In this document: positions 1-7,965 of the stretch, piece by piece
Numbering within the stretch: the first letter of the stretch is position 1
How the letters are laid out: the number at the start of each line of letters is the position of its first letter
Source of the DNA: UBA2588 sp002339805
Lineage (GTDB): Bacteria; Chloroflexota; Dehalococcoidia; Lucifugimonadales; UBA3495
Direction: 5' to 3'
Assembly (NCBI GenBank): GCA_045562555.1
Contig: JBJKVO010000015.1
Location: 558,001-622,000 of the forward strand
Length of the DNA: 64,000 nt
The notes under the pieces: generated by a model
The model's database searches: none
Told to the model about the DNA's origin: nothing
Seen by the model: only the letters and a program-made list of their open reading frames with translations
Program-made: the position numbers and the translations under genes

Positions 1-390
1 AAACAATACATATTAACAATAACGTTGATCTTGGAAGGCACTGCATTTATTTGTTTGTTTTATTCAGGGCCGACTGCATATAGTTTGATATTGATATGGA
101 TGTTCATAGTATGTGAAGGACTAGGAGATGGTGCTGGCATTTTAGTGTGGGCAACATTGGGAGATTTTTTTGGGAGAGAGAAATTCGCCAGTTTGCGAGG
201 AATTATCACTTTCTCTCACAGTTGGGCGTTAATTGGGTCTCCTCTCTTTGCTGGATGGGCATTTGATACTTTGGGAAATTATCAGATGGTATTATTGTTA
301 TCAGGAATGTGCGCTTACTTGGCTAGTGCATGTTTCGTTTTTATAAAAAGACCCCCAATCTTAACTATGGAATCAATTGAGAGAGGATAA
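1..390 (+). CDS. MFS transporter, C-terminal part (5' end outside window)
   Basis: The reading frame is open from base 1 and ends with TAA at 388-390, so only about the last 129 residues are seen. They hold roughly four hydrophobic membrane segments separated by short polar loops, including a GDFFGREKFASLRG loop, the kind of charged cytoplasmic loop seen in Major Facilitator Superfamily proteins. The segment resembles the C-terminal half of the broken MFS gene at 46.5-47.8 kb (GRNNLGKIRG loop), so both probably belong to one family of small-molecule or monocarboxylate carriers in the inner membrane. The next gene starts 2 bases downstream, so they are likely co-transcribed. Substrate cannot be told from the fragment. 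Confidence 0.8.
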   Translation, partial: KQYILTITLILEGTAFICLFYSGPTAYSLILIWMFIVCEGLGDGAGILVWATLGDFFGREKFASLRGIITFSHSWALIGSPLFAGWAFDTLGNYQMVLLLSGMCAYLASACFVFIKRPPILTMESIERG

Positions 391-392
391 AT

Positions 393-1724
393 ATGAGTAT
401 ATTAAGTACATATGAGGAATCCCATCCCGGGTCTATGAGTAAATTTCAACGAGCACAGTCCATTTTCCCAAGTGGGGTCACTCATGATAATAGATATGCA
501 ACGCCATTTCCGTTGTACATGACCCACGGTAAAGGTTCTAAAAAGTGGGATGTGGATGGAAATGAATATATAGATTACGTATGTGGACACGGAGCATTGA
601 TTTTGGGGCACTCGCATCCTGAAATAGTAGATGTAGTTCACCAACAGATGGCCCTTGGAACGCACTTAGGTGCTTGTACTGACCAAGAGCTGGAATGGGG
701 ATCTCACGTGAAAAGTTTAGTTCCTTCCGTCGAACGTATCAGGTTTCAGAGTTCTGGGACTGAGGCCACTATGATGGCTATGAGATTGGCTCGCGCCTAT
801 ACAGGTAAAACGGTTGTGGTCAAATTGCAAGATCATTTTCATGGTTGGAATGATTATGCTATATCTGATTCTTCTGGACCTTCCTCCGGAGTACCTGATG
901 TCGTATGGGGATCTATGAAAGTTCTTCCAGCGGGTGATTTAAAAATTTTGGAAGAATTTATTATTACCAATGATAATGTCGCTGCGATTATCCTGGAACC
1001 AACTGGAGCACATTATGGCCAGTTGATGTTTAATGTCGAATCCTACTTAAAAGGTGTACGAGAATTAACTGCTAAGCATGGGATAGTATTCATCATGGAT
1101 GAAGTGGTGACAGGGTTTAGGGCTTCATCAGGGGGTGCTCAACAAAAATATGGCATCACTCCTGATTTGACTACCTTTGCTAAGATCATTGCCGGTTCAC
1201 TCCCTGGAGGAGCTGTTGGAGGCAAGGCAGACATTGTGGATATGATCTCTCATAACGGTAAGTTTGTTAGGAATATTACTGATAGAGTAGCTCATCCTGG
1301 AACATTTAATGCAAATCCATTATCAGCGGTCGCTGGATCTAAATGCCTTGAGATTATATCGCGGGGCGAAGTTAATACGATTGCTAATAATATGGGAATA
1401 AAACTTCGAGATGGAATCAATGGGGTGTTTAGCTCGTTAGAGATAAGTGGTCATTCATATGGTATAGGTTCCATGGTTCATGTGGTATTGCAAGATTGTG
1501 ATTGCGACAGAGAAATATGTACCGGAGATCATACAAGAATCAAGAATACAATAGCTGAAGAAAAGACCATTCAATTGAAAAGATCTCTGCAAAATCATGG
1601 TATCGATGTGATGGGTAGGAATGCATTTCTTGTTTCGGCAGTACATACGGAGCAGGATATAAACGATACTTTGGAAGCATTTGAAACTTCCTTACGTGAA
1701 TGCAGAGATGAAAACTTATTTTGA
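393..1724 (+). CDS. Class-III PLP aminotransferase, glutamate-1-semialdehyde aminomutase-like
   Basis: A 443-residue protein of the fold-type I, class-III aminotransferase family. The PLP-phosphate loop SSGTEAT lies at residues 120-126, the PLP-ring aspartate is D236 in MDEVVTGFR, and the Schiff-base lysine is K264 in TFAKIIAGSLPGG. The overall pattern matches HemL (glutamate-1-semialdehyde 2,1-aminomutase), but in a cluster with a transporter, a dienelactone hydrolase and an amino-acid exporter a catabolic omega-transaminase role is equally likely. The start ATG has a GAGAGG ribosome site 6-8 bases upstream and lies 2 bases after the MFS gene. Family assignment is firm; the exact substrate is not. 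Confidence 0.85.
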   Translation: MSILSTYEESHPGSMSKFQRAQSIFPSGVTHDNRYATPFPLYMTHGKGSKKWDVDGNEYIDYVCGHGALILGHSHPEIVDVVHQQMALGTHLGACTDQELEWGSHVKSLVPSVERIRFQSSGTEATMMAMRLARAYTGKTVVVKLQDHFHGWNDYAISDSSGPSSGVPDVVWGSMKVLPAGDLKILEEFIITNDNVAAIILEPTGAHYGQLMFNVESYLKGVRELTAKHGIVFIMDEVVTGFRASSGGAQQKYGITPDLTTFAKIIAGSLPGGAVGGKADIVDMISHNGKFVRNITDRVAHPGTFNANPLSAVAGSKCLEIISRGEVNTIANNMGIKLRDGINGVFSSLEISGHSYGIGSMVHVVLQDCDCDREICTGDHTRIKNTIAEEKTIQLKRSLQNHGIDVMGRNAFLVSAVHTEQDINDTLEAFETSLRECRDENLF

Positions 1725-1758
1725 TTCTTATGAAACCACAAATTACTGGAGGACTTAA

Positions 1759-2475
1759 ATGGTAGCATCTGTCGAACAAGTGAACGTAGGTCAAGATATT
1801 ATGGATGTTTATACAAGTGTACCTGATGGGAAAGGGCCCTTCCCTGCTATAGTTGTAATTATGAATGCATTTGGAGTGGCTGAATTTACAAAGACTATGT
1901 GCGATAGATTCGCAAAAGAAGGTTACCTAGCAGTAGCTCCTGATTTATTTCACACCATTTCAGATGAAATGTCTGAGGCTTCAGGTAAATCTAAGAGAGA
2001 ATTGTTAGACGACACTCAAATCATATCTGATGTAGAGTCCACTATCGGATTTCTCAATAACAACCCTTTGGTTGAATCAGGCAAAATGGGGATCACTGGA
2101 TTTTGCTGCGGTGGCCGAATAGCGTGGATGATGGCTGCCGTAAGCGATAGCTTTAGCGCAACTATACCATATTATGGTGGAAATTTATTCGCAGTATGGG
2201 GAGACAATGATGTAACACCATTTGATATGGCTAATAATATAAATTGTCCTATTTTGTTTCATTTTGGAGAAAATGATGACAACCCTTCACAACAAGATAT
2301 GCTTACTTTAGATAAAGAACTTACAAGTTTAGGGAAAGATTATAGGTTTTATACTTATCCGGAAGCAGGTCACGCTTTTATGGATTTTAGTGATAAGGTT
2401 AGGCATAACCAGAGAGCATCAGCCATGTCATGGCCAAGAACTTTGGATTTCCTTGAAAAGCATGTCAAGAACTAA
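1759..2475 (+). CDS. Dienelactone hydrolase family protein
   Basis: A 238-residue alpha/beta hydrolase. The nucleophile elbow GFCCGG at residues 114-119 places the catalytic cysteine at C117, typical of dienelactone hydrolases, which open lactone rings of chloroaromatic or related breakdown products. The catalytic histidine is in GHAFMDF near residue 205, and an acidic residue is in FGENDDNP. A strong GGAGG site precedes the ATG. It lies 34 bases after the aminotransferase and 19 bases before the HAD gene, in an apparent operon. Members of this family often act on other esters, so the substrate is open. Confidence 0.88.
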   Translation: MVASVEQVNVGQDIMDVYTSVPDGKGPFPAIVVIMNAFGVAEFTKTMCDRFAKEGYLAVAPDLFHTISDEMSEASGKSKRELLDDTQIISDVESTIGFLNNNPLVESGKMGITGFCCGGRIAWMMAAVSDSFSATIPYYGGNLFAVWGDNDVTPFDMANNINCPILFHFGENDDNPSQQDMLTLDKELTSLGKDYRFYTYPEAGHAFMDFSDKVRHNQRASAMSWPRTLDFLEKHVKN

Positions 2476-2494
2476 CCACCATGAGAGGCAATAT

Positions 2495-3154
2495 ATGAAA
2501 AAAACTTACAAAGCAATCTTATTCGATATGGATGGTGTATTGTTGGATAGTGAACCATTATTCCTTAGGGCCATAAATGATGCGCTTGGTGAATATGGAG
2601 TTGACATAATAAGCGATGAAGAGAATCGATCATTTTTGATAGGTACGACTATATATCAAACGTGGGACCGAATTAAAAGTGTCCGTAAATTAGATAAGTC
2701 TGTGGAAGCCCTAATATCAGATTACGAACATCATGTACTGCAAATATTTGGAGGAACATTGGATGCGCGCCCTGGAGTAACGGCATTAGTTAACTTTTGT
2801 CAATCTAAATCGATTCCAATAGCCGTTGCTTCATCATCTCAACACAGATGGATTGATCTCAAATTAAATGCTATAGGGTTGTCGGGTGCTTTTGACTCAG
2901 TTATGGGTGGTGATGATGTCATTAATGGGAAACCAGATCCAGAAGTATATTTGAGATCTGCTGAAAAAGTAGGGCAAATTGCTGAAGACTGCATTGCAAT
3001 AGAGGATTCTCCTGTAGGAATTGCAAGTGCAGTAGCTTCGGGAGCGTATACCATAGCGGTCAAAACCGATTCTACCTTAGGTTTGGATGTATCTGCTGCT
3101 CAGGTTCTGTTAGAAGATCTGACGCATTTTGATTATCAACTCTTAGGTGATTGA
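2495..3154 (+). CDS. HAD-superfamily hydrolase, beta-phosphoglucomutase-like
   Basis: A 219-residue haloacid dehalogenase superfamily protein. The N-terminal FDMDGVLLDSEP holds the nucleophile Asp and the general acid Asp two residues later; motif II is the SSSQ stretch near residue 113; the acidic motif is in AIEDSPVGIASAVASG. The cap is the small helical type of the PGMB/phosphoglycolate phosphatase group. A longer frame extends upstream to 2390 inside the preceding gene, but the ATG at 2495 with GAGAGG upstream and the conserved start of the family make it the real start. It acts on a small phosphorylated metabolite that cannot be named from sequence. Confidence 0.85.
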   Translation: MKKTYKAILFDMDGVLLDSEPLFLRAINDALGEYGVDIISDEENRSFLIGTTIYQTWDRIKSVRKLDKSVEALISDYEHHVLQIFGGTLDARPGVTALVNFCQSKSIPIAVASSSQHRWIDLKLNAIGLSGAFDSVMGGDDVINGKPDPEVYLRSAEKVGQIAEDCIAIEDSPVGIASAVASGAYTIAVKTDSTLGLDVSAAQVLLEDLTHFDYQLLGD

Positions 3155-3180
3155 TATTTAATATGATATAGGACGCAGAT

Positions 3181-3834
3181 ATGTTAATAGATGTATTTGT
3201 AGTAATTTTCGTGACTTCCATTTTAGTAGGTTTTTCAGGTGCATTGGCTCCAGGACCAGTGACCGCTATCAATGTCAGGGACTCCATTATAGATGGTCCT
3301 AAAGTTGGAGTTTTTTTATCTACTGGGCATGCTATATGTGAATTGCTCATAGTATGCGTTTTGTTGATTGGGATATCACCTTTTGTGTCTTATGGACCAG
3401 TACGCATTATCATAGGTATCTTGGGAGGAGCTTTTTTATTGTATTTGAGTGTGAAAGGTATCACTAGTAGATCTAGCTTACCTACACTCGCTGATGTTCG
3501 AACTCTTTCTGCTAACCGATCTGTTTCTTATATTTACAAAGGCTTTGTAGTTAGTTTATGTAACCCGTATTTTTTATTATGGTGGAGTACTATTGGTCTA
3601 AATTATATTTTGTGGTCTTATCTTTACGGGGTTATTGGAATTATATGTTTTTATATTGGTCACATAATGTCTGATTATATTTGGAACTGTACACTATCAT
3701 TGGGTGTACACCACGGAAAAAGGCTAATGACCGAAAGAATTTATCGTTTGATTATGCTTGTACTTAATGGATTTATTGGGGTATTGGGCCTTTACTTCAT
3801 ATATGGTTCGGGAGTTATGATTTTACGACTATGA
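3181..3834 (+). CDS. LysE/RhtB family transporter
   Basis: A 217-residue, highly hydrophobic protein with about six membrane segments. The N-terminal GFSGALAPGPVTAINVRDSI carries the GxxPGP-type signature of the LysE/RhtB amino-acid exporter superfamily, and the length (about 200-220) is normal. It sits 26 bases after the HAD gene and its end overlaps the tail of the opposite-strand aminopeptidase by 6 bases. By family it exports amino acids or similar small compounds across the inner membrane; the substrate is unknown. Confidence 0.8.
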   Translation: MLIDVFVVIFVTSILVGFSGALAPGPVTAINVRDSIIDGPKVGVFLSTGHAICELLIVCVLLIGISPFVSYGPVRIIIGILGGAFLLYLSVKGITSRSSLPTLADVRTLSANRSVSYIYKGFVVSLCNPYFLLWWSTIGLNYILWSYLYGVIGIICFYIGHIMSDYIWNCTLSLGVHHGKRLMTERIYRLIMLVLNGFIGVLGLYFIYGSGVMILRL

Positions 3835-5136
3835 CAACGTTCCGATTAATTTCTCTAATTCAGCTGGATCGCTTGGTATTGCTTGTGATAGATTATCAAA
3901 GCCTGTATCGGTGACTAAGATATTATCTTCGATTCTGATACCTATGCCTTGAAACTTAGCTGGCACATTTGGGGCTAATTTCCCAAAATATAACCCAGGT
4001 TCTACAGTCAACACCATGCCAGGTTGAAGTTGTATTGAGCCTTCTGAATCCCGGTATATCCCAGCGTCATGTACATCAAGGCCAAGCCAATGAGAAGTAG
4101 CATGCATATAGTATGGTGCATATAATTTGTCATCTATAATTGTGTCCACCGATTCGTTAAGTACTCCAAAATCTTTAAGCCCTTGTACCAAGATTTTAAG
4201 AGAAGCTTGATGAACTTCTTCAAAAGTGACCCCAGGCTTAATAAGTTTTATCGCTGCTTGTTGAGCTTCTAGTACGACTGTGTAAACTTCCAGTTGTTCT
4301 TTAGAATATTTTCCATTTACGGGCCAGGTTCTAGTTATGTCAGCGGTGTAATAGTCAAATTCGGCACCAGCATCAATAAGAAGTAGATCTCCATCTGCGA
4401 GAGGTTGGTCATTTTTGATGTAATGTAGTGTGCAGCTATTTAATCCACCAGCAACAATGGAAGGATATCCGTTTCGAGGTGATCCTAATTCTCTGAATTG
4501 GGACTCTAGGTTTGATTGAATTTGATACTCGTGCTTTCCTGGAAGAGTATTAGCAAATGCTTCTATAAATCCTTTATGGGTTATTTCGATAGCTTTTTTT
4601 ATTTGCTTAATTTCTGGGTCTGTTTTTATTTGACGCATATTAGCAGTAATTATGGACAGATCTTTTATAGAATTAATGAATATTCCACCTCTTGAATGAT
4701 TTCTGCGTTGAGAAGAAATTATTTTTGAGATAATGGGGTATATATCATTATCGGAATCTGCTGTGAAATAGAGGGTGGAAGAACCAGATAGCAGATCTGG
4801 TAGGTGTTTTTCAAATTCCTCTATTGAGAACGCTTGATCTGCCATGTATTCACTTATAGCACCTTCTATCCCGGCTCTTTTGCCGACCCAAGTTTCATAA
4901 TTTTCATCATAAGGAGGAACAAATAGAGTATATGGCTTATCAGTATTTGGCGCTAAGATTGCTACAGAATTAGGTTCTTCAAATCCTGTAAAATACCAGA
5001 AATTTGAATCTTGTCTGAAAATGTAATTGACGTCGTTGTTACGAGTTTTTTCTAGACCAGAAGTTATAATTGCCACGCTGTTCCCAATTTGGTTCATTAA
5101 TTCTGATCTTCTACTGGAATATATGCTTTGCTCCAC
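3829..5136 (-). CDS. pepP: Xaa-Pro aminopeptidase (M24B)
   Basis: A 435-residue metallopeptidase that removes an N-terminal residue preceding proline. An aminopeptidase-P N domain (about residues 1-130) is followed by the pita-bread catalytic domain. The dinuclear metal ligands are visible: the two Asp in DAGAEFDYYTADITRTWP, the His in HATSHWLGLDVHD, the Glu in LTVEPGLYF and the Glu in GIRIEDNILVT. The length matches bacterial PepP. It is tail-to-tail with the LysE gene and divergent from the UGSC selenoprotein gene. Confidence 0.93.
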   Translation of the reverse strand: MEQSIYSSRRSELMNQIGNSVAIITSGLEKTRNNDVNYIFRQDSNFWYFTGFEEPNSVAILAPNTDKPYTLFVPPYDENYETWVGKRAGIEGAISEYMADQAFSIEEFEKHLPDLLSGSSTLYFTADSDNDIYPIISKIISSQRRNHSRGGIFINSIKDLSIITANMRQIKTDPEIKQIKKAIEITHKGFIEAFANTLPGKHEYQIQSNLESQFRELGSPRNGYPSIVAGGLNSCTLHYIKNDQPLADGDLLLIDAGAEFDYYTADITRTWPVNGKYSKEQLEVYTVVLEAQQAAIKLIKPGVTFEEVHQASLKILVQGLKDFGVLNESVDTIIDDKLYAPYYMHATSHWLGLDVHDAGIYRDSEGSIQLQPGMVLTVEPGLYFGKLAPNVPAKFQGIGIRIEDNILVTDTGFDNLSQAIPSDPAELEKLIGTLS

Positions 5137-5220
5137 TGTACAATCCTTTTGGCTGATAGGTTATCATAGTGTATTACAACCCCAGATTATAAACCATCCT
5201 GAATAATGAGGAGTGTGATA

Positions 5221-5754
5221 ATGCTAGATACTATTTCAGTGTTGAATCCCAGTGCCAAACCTAGGAGATTGCAGAATCAATTATCTAATAGAAGTGAGAA
5301 TTTAGAGGGTAAACGACTTGGTTTCCTTTGGAATAATAAACCAAATGGTAATGTTATATTCCAAACTCTGGAAAATGTTTTGGTTTCTAAATTAAGTTTG
5401 AGTTCTGTTGCATATTATAGTAAATGGACTGCTTCTATTCCTGTTGATGAAGACACTTTACAATGTATGGGTGCAGAGGTAGATTTGGCGATTGTAGGGT
5501 TGGCGGATTGAGGGTCTTGCACTTCATGGTGTATCCATGACTCAGTTGAATTAGAAAAATTAGGTGTCAATACGGTAACAATATGTTCAGACAGATTTGT
5601 ACGGCTTGCAGATTCGGAAAGCAAAACCCTTGGTATGCCAGGATTACCGATTGCGATCGGCGACCATCCTTTTGGAGGCATTAGTAAAATCCAAGTTCAA
5701 GAATTATCCGATGTTTTTGTAGAGCAAATCATCAGAGGATGGACAGGTTTATAG
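5221..5754 (+). CDS. UGSC-family selenoprotein (in-frame UGA at 5509-5511 read as Sec)
   Basis: Read through the TGA at 5509-5511, this is one 177-residue frame ending with TAG at 5752-5754. The UGA begins the motif Sec-Gly-Ser-Cys (Sec97), then TSWCIHDSVELEKLG, which matches the UGSC family known from marine metagenomes, where Cys-containing homologues also occur. The frame remains open and family-like on both sides of the UGA. A hairpin suited to a bacterial SECIS follows the codon. The start is the ATG at 5221, 7-8 bases after GAGGAG; an upstream ATG at 5206 would overlap that site. The partner gene begins on the very next base. The Sec-x-x-Cys arrangement suggests a redox function, but the role is unknown. 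A conventional gene caller would report a truncated 96-residue product. Confidence 0.88.
5509..5511 (+). other. UGA selenocysteine codon
   Basis: In-frame TGA between GCG-GAT and GGG-TCT-TGC, giving Ala-Asp-Sec-Gly-Ser-Cys. The downstream frame is 80 further codons without a stop and keeps the family's conserved residues, so the TGA is not acting as a terminator if the gene is functional. Confidence 0.85.
5524..5540 (+). promoter_or_regulatory. Candidate bacterial SECIS hairpin
   Basis: TCATGG (5524-5529) pairs perfectly with CCATGA (5535-5540) around the 5-base loop TGTAT. The loop G at 5531 lies 20 bases after the UGA, inside the usual 16-37 base window for bacterial SECIS apical guanines. 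The hairpin is within the coding frame, as bacterial SECIS elements are. It is short and the loop is not the classical GGTCT of formate dehydrogenase, so function is inferred. Confidence 0.65.
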
Positions 5755-6783
5755 ATGTCAACTGATGATGAAATAATATCTTTACCCGCATCTTACGAAT
5801 CGGTTAATGATTACTTTATGGAGCAAGGGTGGACAGATGGACTTCCAATAATCCCTCCAACGCCAGATCGAGTTAATGCGATGATAGGATCGAGTAATGT
5901 GGGTCGTTTTGACGTAATAGGAGAAATTCCTCCTAATTGGGGTTCTGCAACGGTTGAAAAAATAGCGATTAATGCTGTTATGGCAGGGTGTCGTCCTGAA
6001 CATTTCCCTGTACTTATGGCAGCAGTCAAAGCGATTACACAGCCAGAATTCAATTTATATGCTATTCAAGCGACTACACACCCATGTGGAATTTTAATGA
6101 TTATTAATGGACCTATTATAAAAAGTTTGAATGTTAATAATTCTTCGGGAGTGTTTGGTCCTGGCTTCGTATCCAATGCAGTGATCGGCAGGGCGATGAG
6201 ATTGATATTATTCAATGTCGGAGGAGGATATCCGGGAGTAGGAGATATGTCTTCTCAAGGCTCTCCAGCGAAATTTTCTTTTTGCATTGGTGAGAATGAG
6301 GATTTGAATCCTTGGAATCCGATACATGTGGATATGGGATTTGATTTGAAAGATAGTACAGTTACTGTTGCAGCAGCAGAATCTCCTCACAATATCAATG
6401 ATCATACTGGCAGATCAGCGGAGGAAGTATTGACCATTGTAGCCGGAGCTATGAAAGTGACAGGCGCCAATAATGCTTATACTGGCGGACAAACCATATT
6501 ACTATTGGGTCCTGAACATGCGGAAACTATAGTATCAGATGGGTTCACAAAGTCAGACGTAATACATTGGCTCATGAAGAATGCATTAATACCTTTAAAC
6601 AGCTACACTCACGATACTCTTATGGAAAGATTCGGTGCAATTCCTGAAGGTCCTGTACCCATGGTAAGAGCAGAATCAGATTTGCTTATAGGAGTGACAG
6701 GCGGTCCAGGTAAACATTCATCATGGATTCCTACTTTTGGGGGAACTACTCACTCGGTGACCGAGAAAATAGACTTGGGGTGA
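5755..6783 (+). CDS. Conserved protein of unknown function paired with UGSC selenoprotein
   Basis: A 342-residue protein starting on the base after the selenoprotein's stop codon, so the two are almost certainly translated together. Recognisable family-type blocks are EQGWTDGLPIIPPT near residue 25, WGSATVEKIAINAVMAGCRPEH near 67, QATTHPCG near 105, and a C-terminal GVTGGPGKHSSWIPTFGG. There are Cys-containing motifs (AGCRPE, HPCG, FCIGENE), but no classical cofactor motif. I recall homologues next to other UGSC genes, from memory and not checked. It may be the catalytic partner or substrate-binding component of the selenoprotein. The function is unknown. Confidence 0.8.
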   Translation: MSTDDEIISLPASYESVNDYFMEQGWTDGLPIIPPTPDRVNAMIGSSNVGRFDVIGEIPPNWGSATVEKIAINAVMAGCRPEHFPVLMAAVKAITQPEFNLYAIQATTHPCGILMIINGPIIKSLNVNNSSGVFGPGFVSNAVIGRAMRLILFNVGGGYPGVGDMSSQGSPAKFSFCIGENEDLNPWNPIHVDMGFDLKDSTVTVAAAESPHNINDHTGRSAEEVLTIVAGAMKVTGANNAYTGGQTILLLGPEHAETIVSDGFTKSDVIHWLMKNALIPLNSYTHDTLMERFGAIPEGPVPMVRAESDLLIGVTGGPGKHSSWIPTFGGTTHSVTEKIDLG

Positions 6784-6789
6784 TGCGGC

Positions 6790-7965
6790 TTATCTATATC
6801 TGAGGTTATTCCGGCCTAATTCACTAACAGTATTACAACCCATCAACTTCATGCCTCTTTGGATTTCATCTTGCATGAGCTGCATTGCTCTTTCTACTCC
6901 TTGTTCTCCACCTGCAGCTAGAGCATATAGATACATACGCCCTCCAGAGCAAGCTTTTGCTCCAACAGACAAGGCTTTAAGCACATGTGTCCCTCTCCTT
7001 ATACCGCCATCACAAATTACGTCTACTTTATCACCAACAGCGTCAACAATTTCTGATAATTGGTCAAATGGAGCTCGAGATCCATCAAGTTGTCTTCCAC
7101 CATGATTAGACACCATAATAGCGGTTGCGCCGATATCGACTGATCTCTTGGCGTCCTCGACTGACATGACGCCTTTTATGCATAATTCTTTTCCCCATTT
7201 TTTACTTATGTCATTGATAGTGTCCCAATTCATATCTTGATCAATTAATGAGGTGAAATATTCTCCGATGGATACTTTGACATCAGTCCCTTCTTTGACA
7301 TGATTTTTTAATTGAGGTAATTCAAATTTTTCTCTAAAAAGATAATTTGTGGTCCAATTAGGATGAGTTGCAAAACTTAACATGCTTTTAGGTGTTAGTT
7401 TTGGAGGTGTGGTGAATCCAGTATAGAAATCACGTTCGCGATTGCCAGCTACAATGGTGTCTACCGTCACAGCTAGGGCATCGAAATCATGTTCTAAGCA
7501 TTTTTCGATCATGCTGTTGTTTAGGCCTTTATCCTTATGTACGTAAAGCTGGAACATTTTGGGAGATGAATAATTCTTAGCAATTTCTTCAATACTTACA
7601 GTCGCTAACGATGATATTCCACAGAATGTTCCAAATTTTTCTGCTGCTCGCGCAACGGCTCTTTCTCCTTGATGGTGGAATAATCTTTGAAGTGCTGTTG
7701 GGGAGAAGAATAGTGGAGTGTTTATTGTTCTGCCCATTACCGAAACACTGGTGTCAATCGTTTCTACGCCTTTGAGGACATTGGGAACTAAATCACATGT
7801 CTCAAATGAATCTGTATTTCGGGCTAGAGTGGTTTCATCATCTGCTCCCCCATCAAGATAATGGAAAATTGGCGACGGAATTCTTTTCTGAGCAAGTTTT
7901 CTAAAATCTTTGGTGTTGTGACATTTATTTAATTGATTAAACATTTTTACTCTAGTTGCTTTCAT
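6790..7965 (-). CDS. FMN-dependent alpha-hydroxy-acid oxidase/dehydrogenase
   Basis: A 391-residue TIM-barrel flavoenzyme of the glycolate oxidase/lactate dehydrogenase/mandelate dehydrogenase family. Seen are the N-terminal FHYLDGGADDE, the active-site block SNHGGRQLDG with the catalytic His and substrate Arg, and the FMN-phosphate segment CDGGIRRGTHVLKAL. It oxidises 2-hydroxy acids to 2-oxo acids. The longest start overlaps the end of the hydroxylase gene by 14 bases; a second ATG at 7944 is also plausible and would leave seven codons fewer. The overlap suggests translational coupling with the molybdenum hydroxylase upstream. Substrate specificity cannot be read from sequence. Confidence 0.88.
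   Translation of the reverse strand: MKATRVKMFNQLNKCHNTKDFRKLAQKRIPSPIFHYLDGGADDETTLARNTDSFETCDLVPNVLKGVETIDTSVSVMGRTINTPLFFSPTALQRLFHHQGERAVARAAEKFGTFCGISSLATVSIEEIAKNYSSPKMFQLYVHKDKGLNNSMIEKCLEHDFDALAVTVDTIVAGNRERDFYTGFTTPPKLTPKSMLSFATHPNWTTNYLFREKFELPQLKNHVKEGTDVKVSIGEYFTSLIDQDMNWDTINDISKKWGKELCIKGVMSVEDAKRSVDIGATAIMVSNHGGRQLDGSRAPFDQLSEIVDAVGDKVDVICDGGIRRGTHVLKALSVGAKACSGGRMYLYALAAGGEQGVERAMQLMQDEIQRGMKLMGCNTVSELGRNNLRYR

Noticed and set aside
402..665. Minus-strand ORFs under the aminotransferase gene
   Set aside because: They are shadow frames without ribosome sites and opposite a clear enzyme gene; the same applies to most short ORFs overlapping the listed genes.
5206..5511. Plain 101-residue ORF ending at TGA 5509-5511
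   Set aside because: Its product would end directly before the family's key UGSC motif; the reading continues as a selenoprotein.
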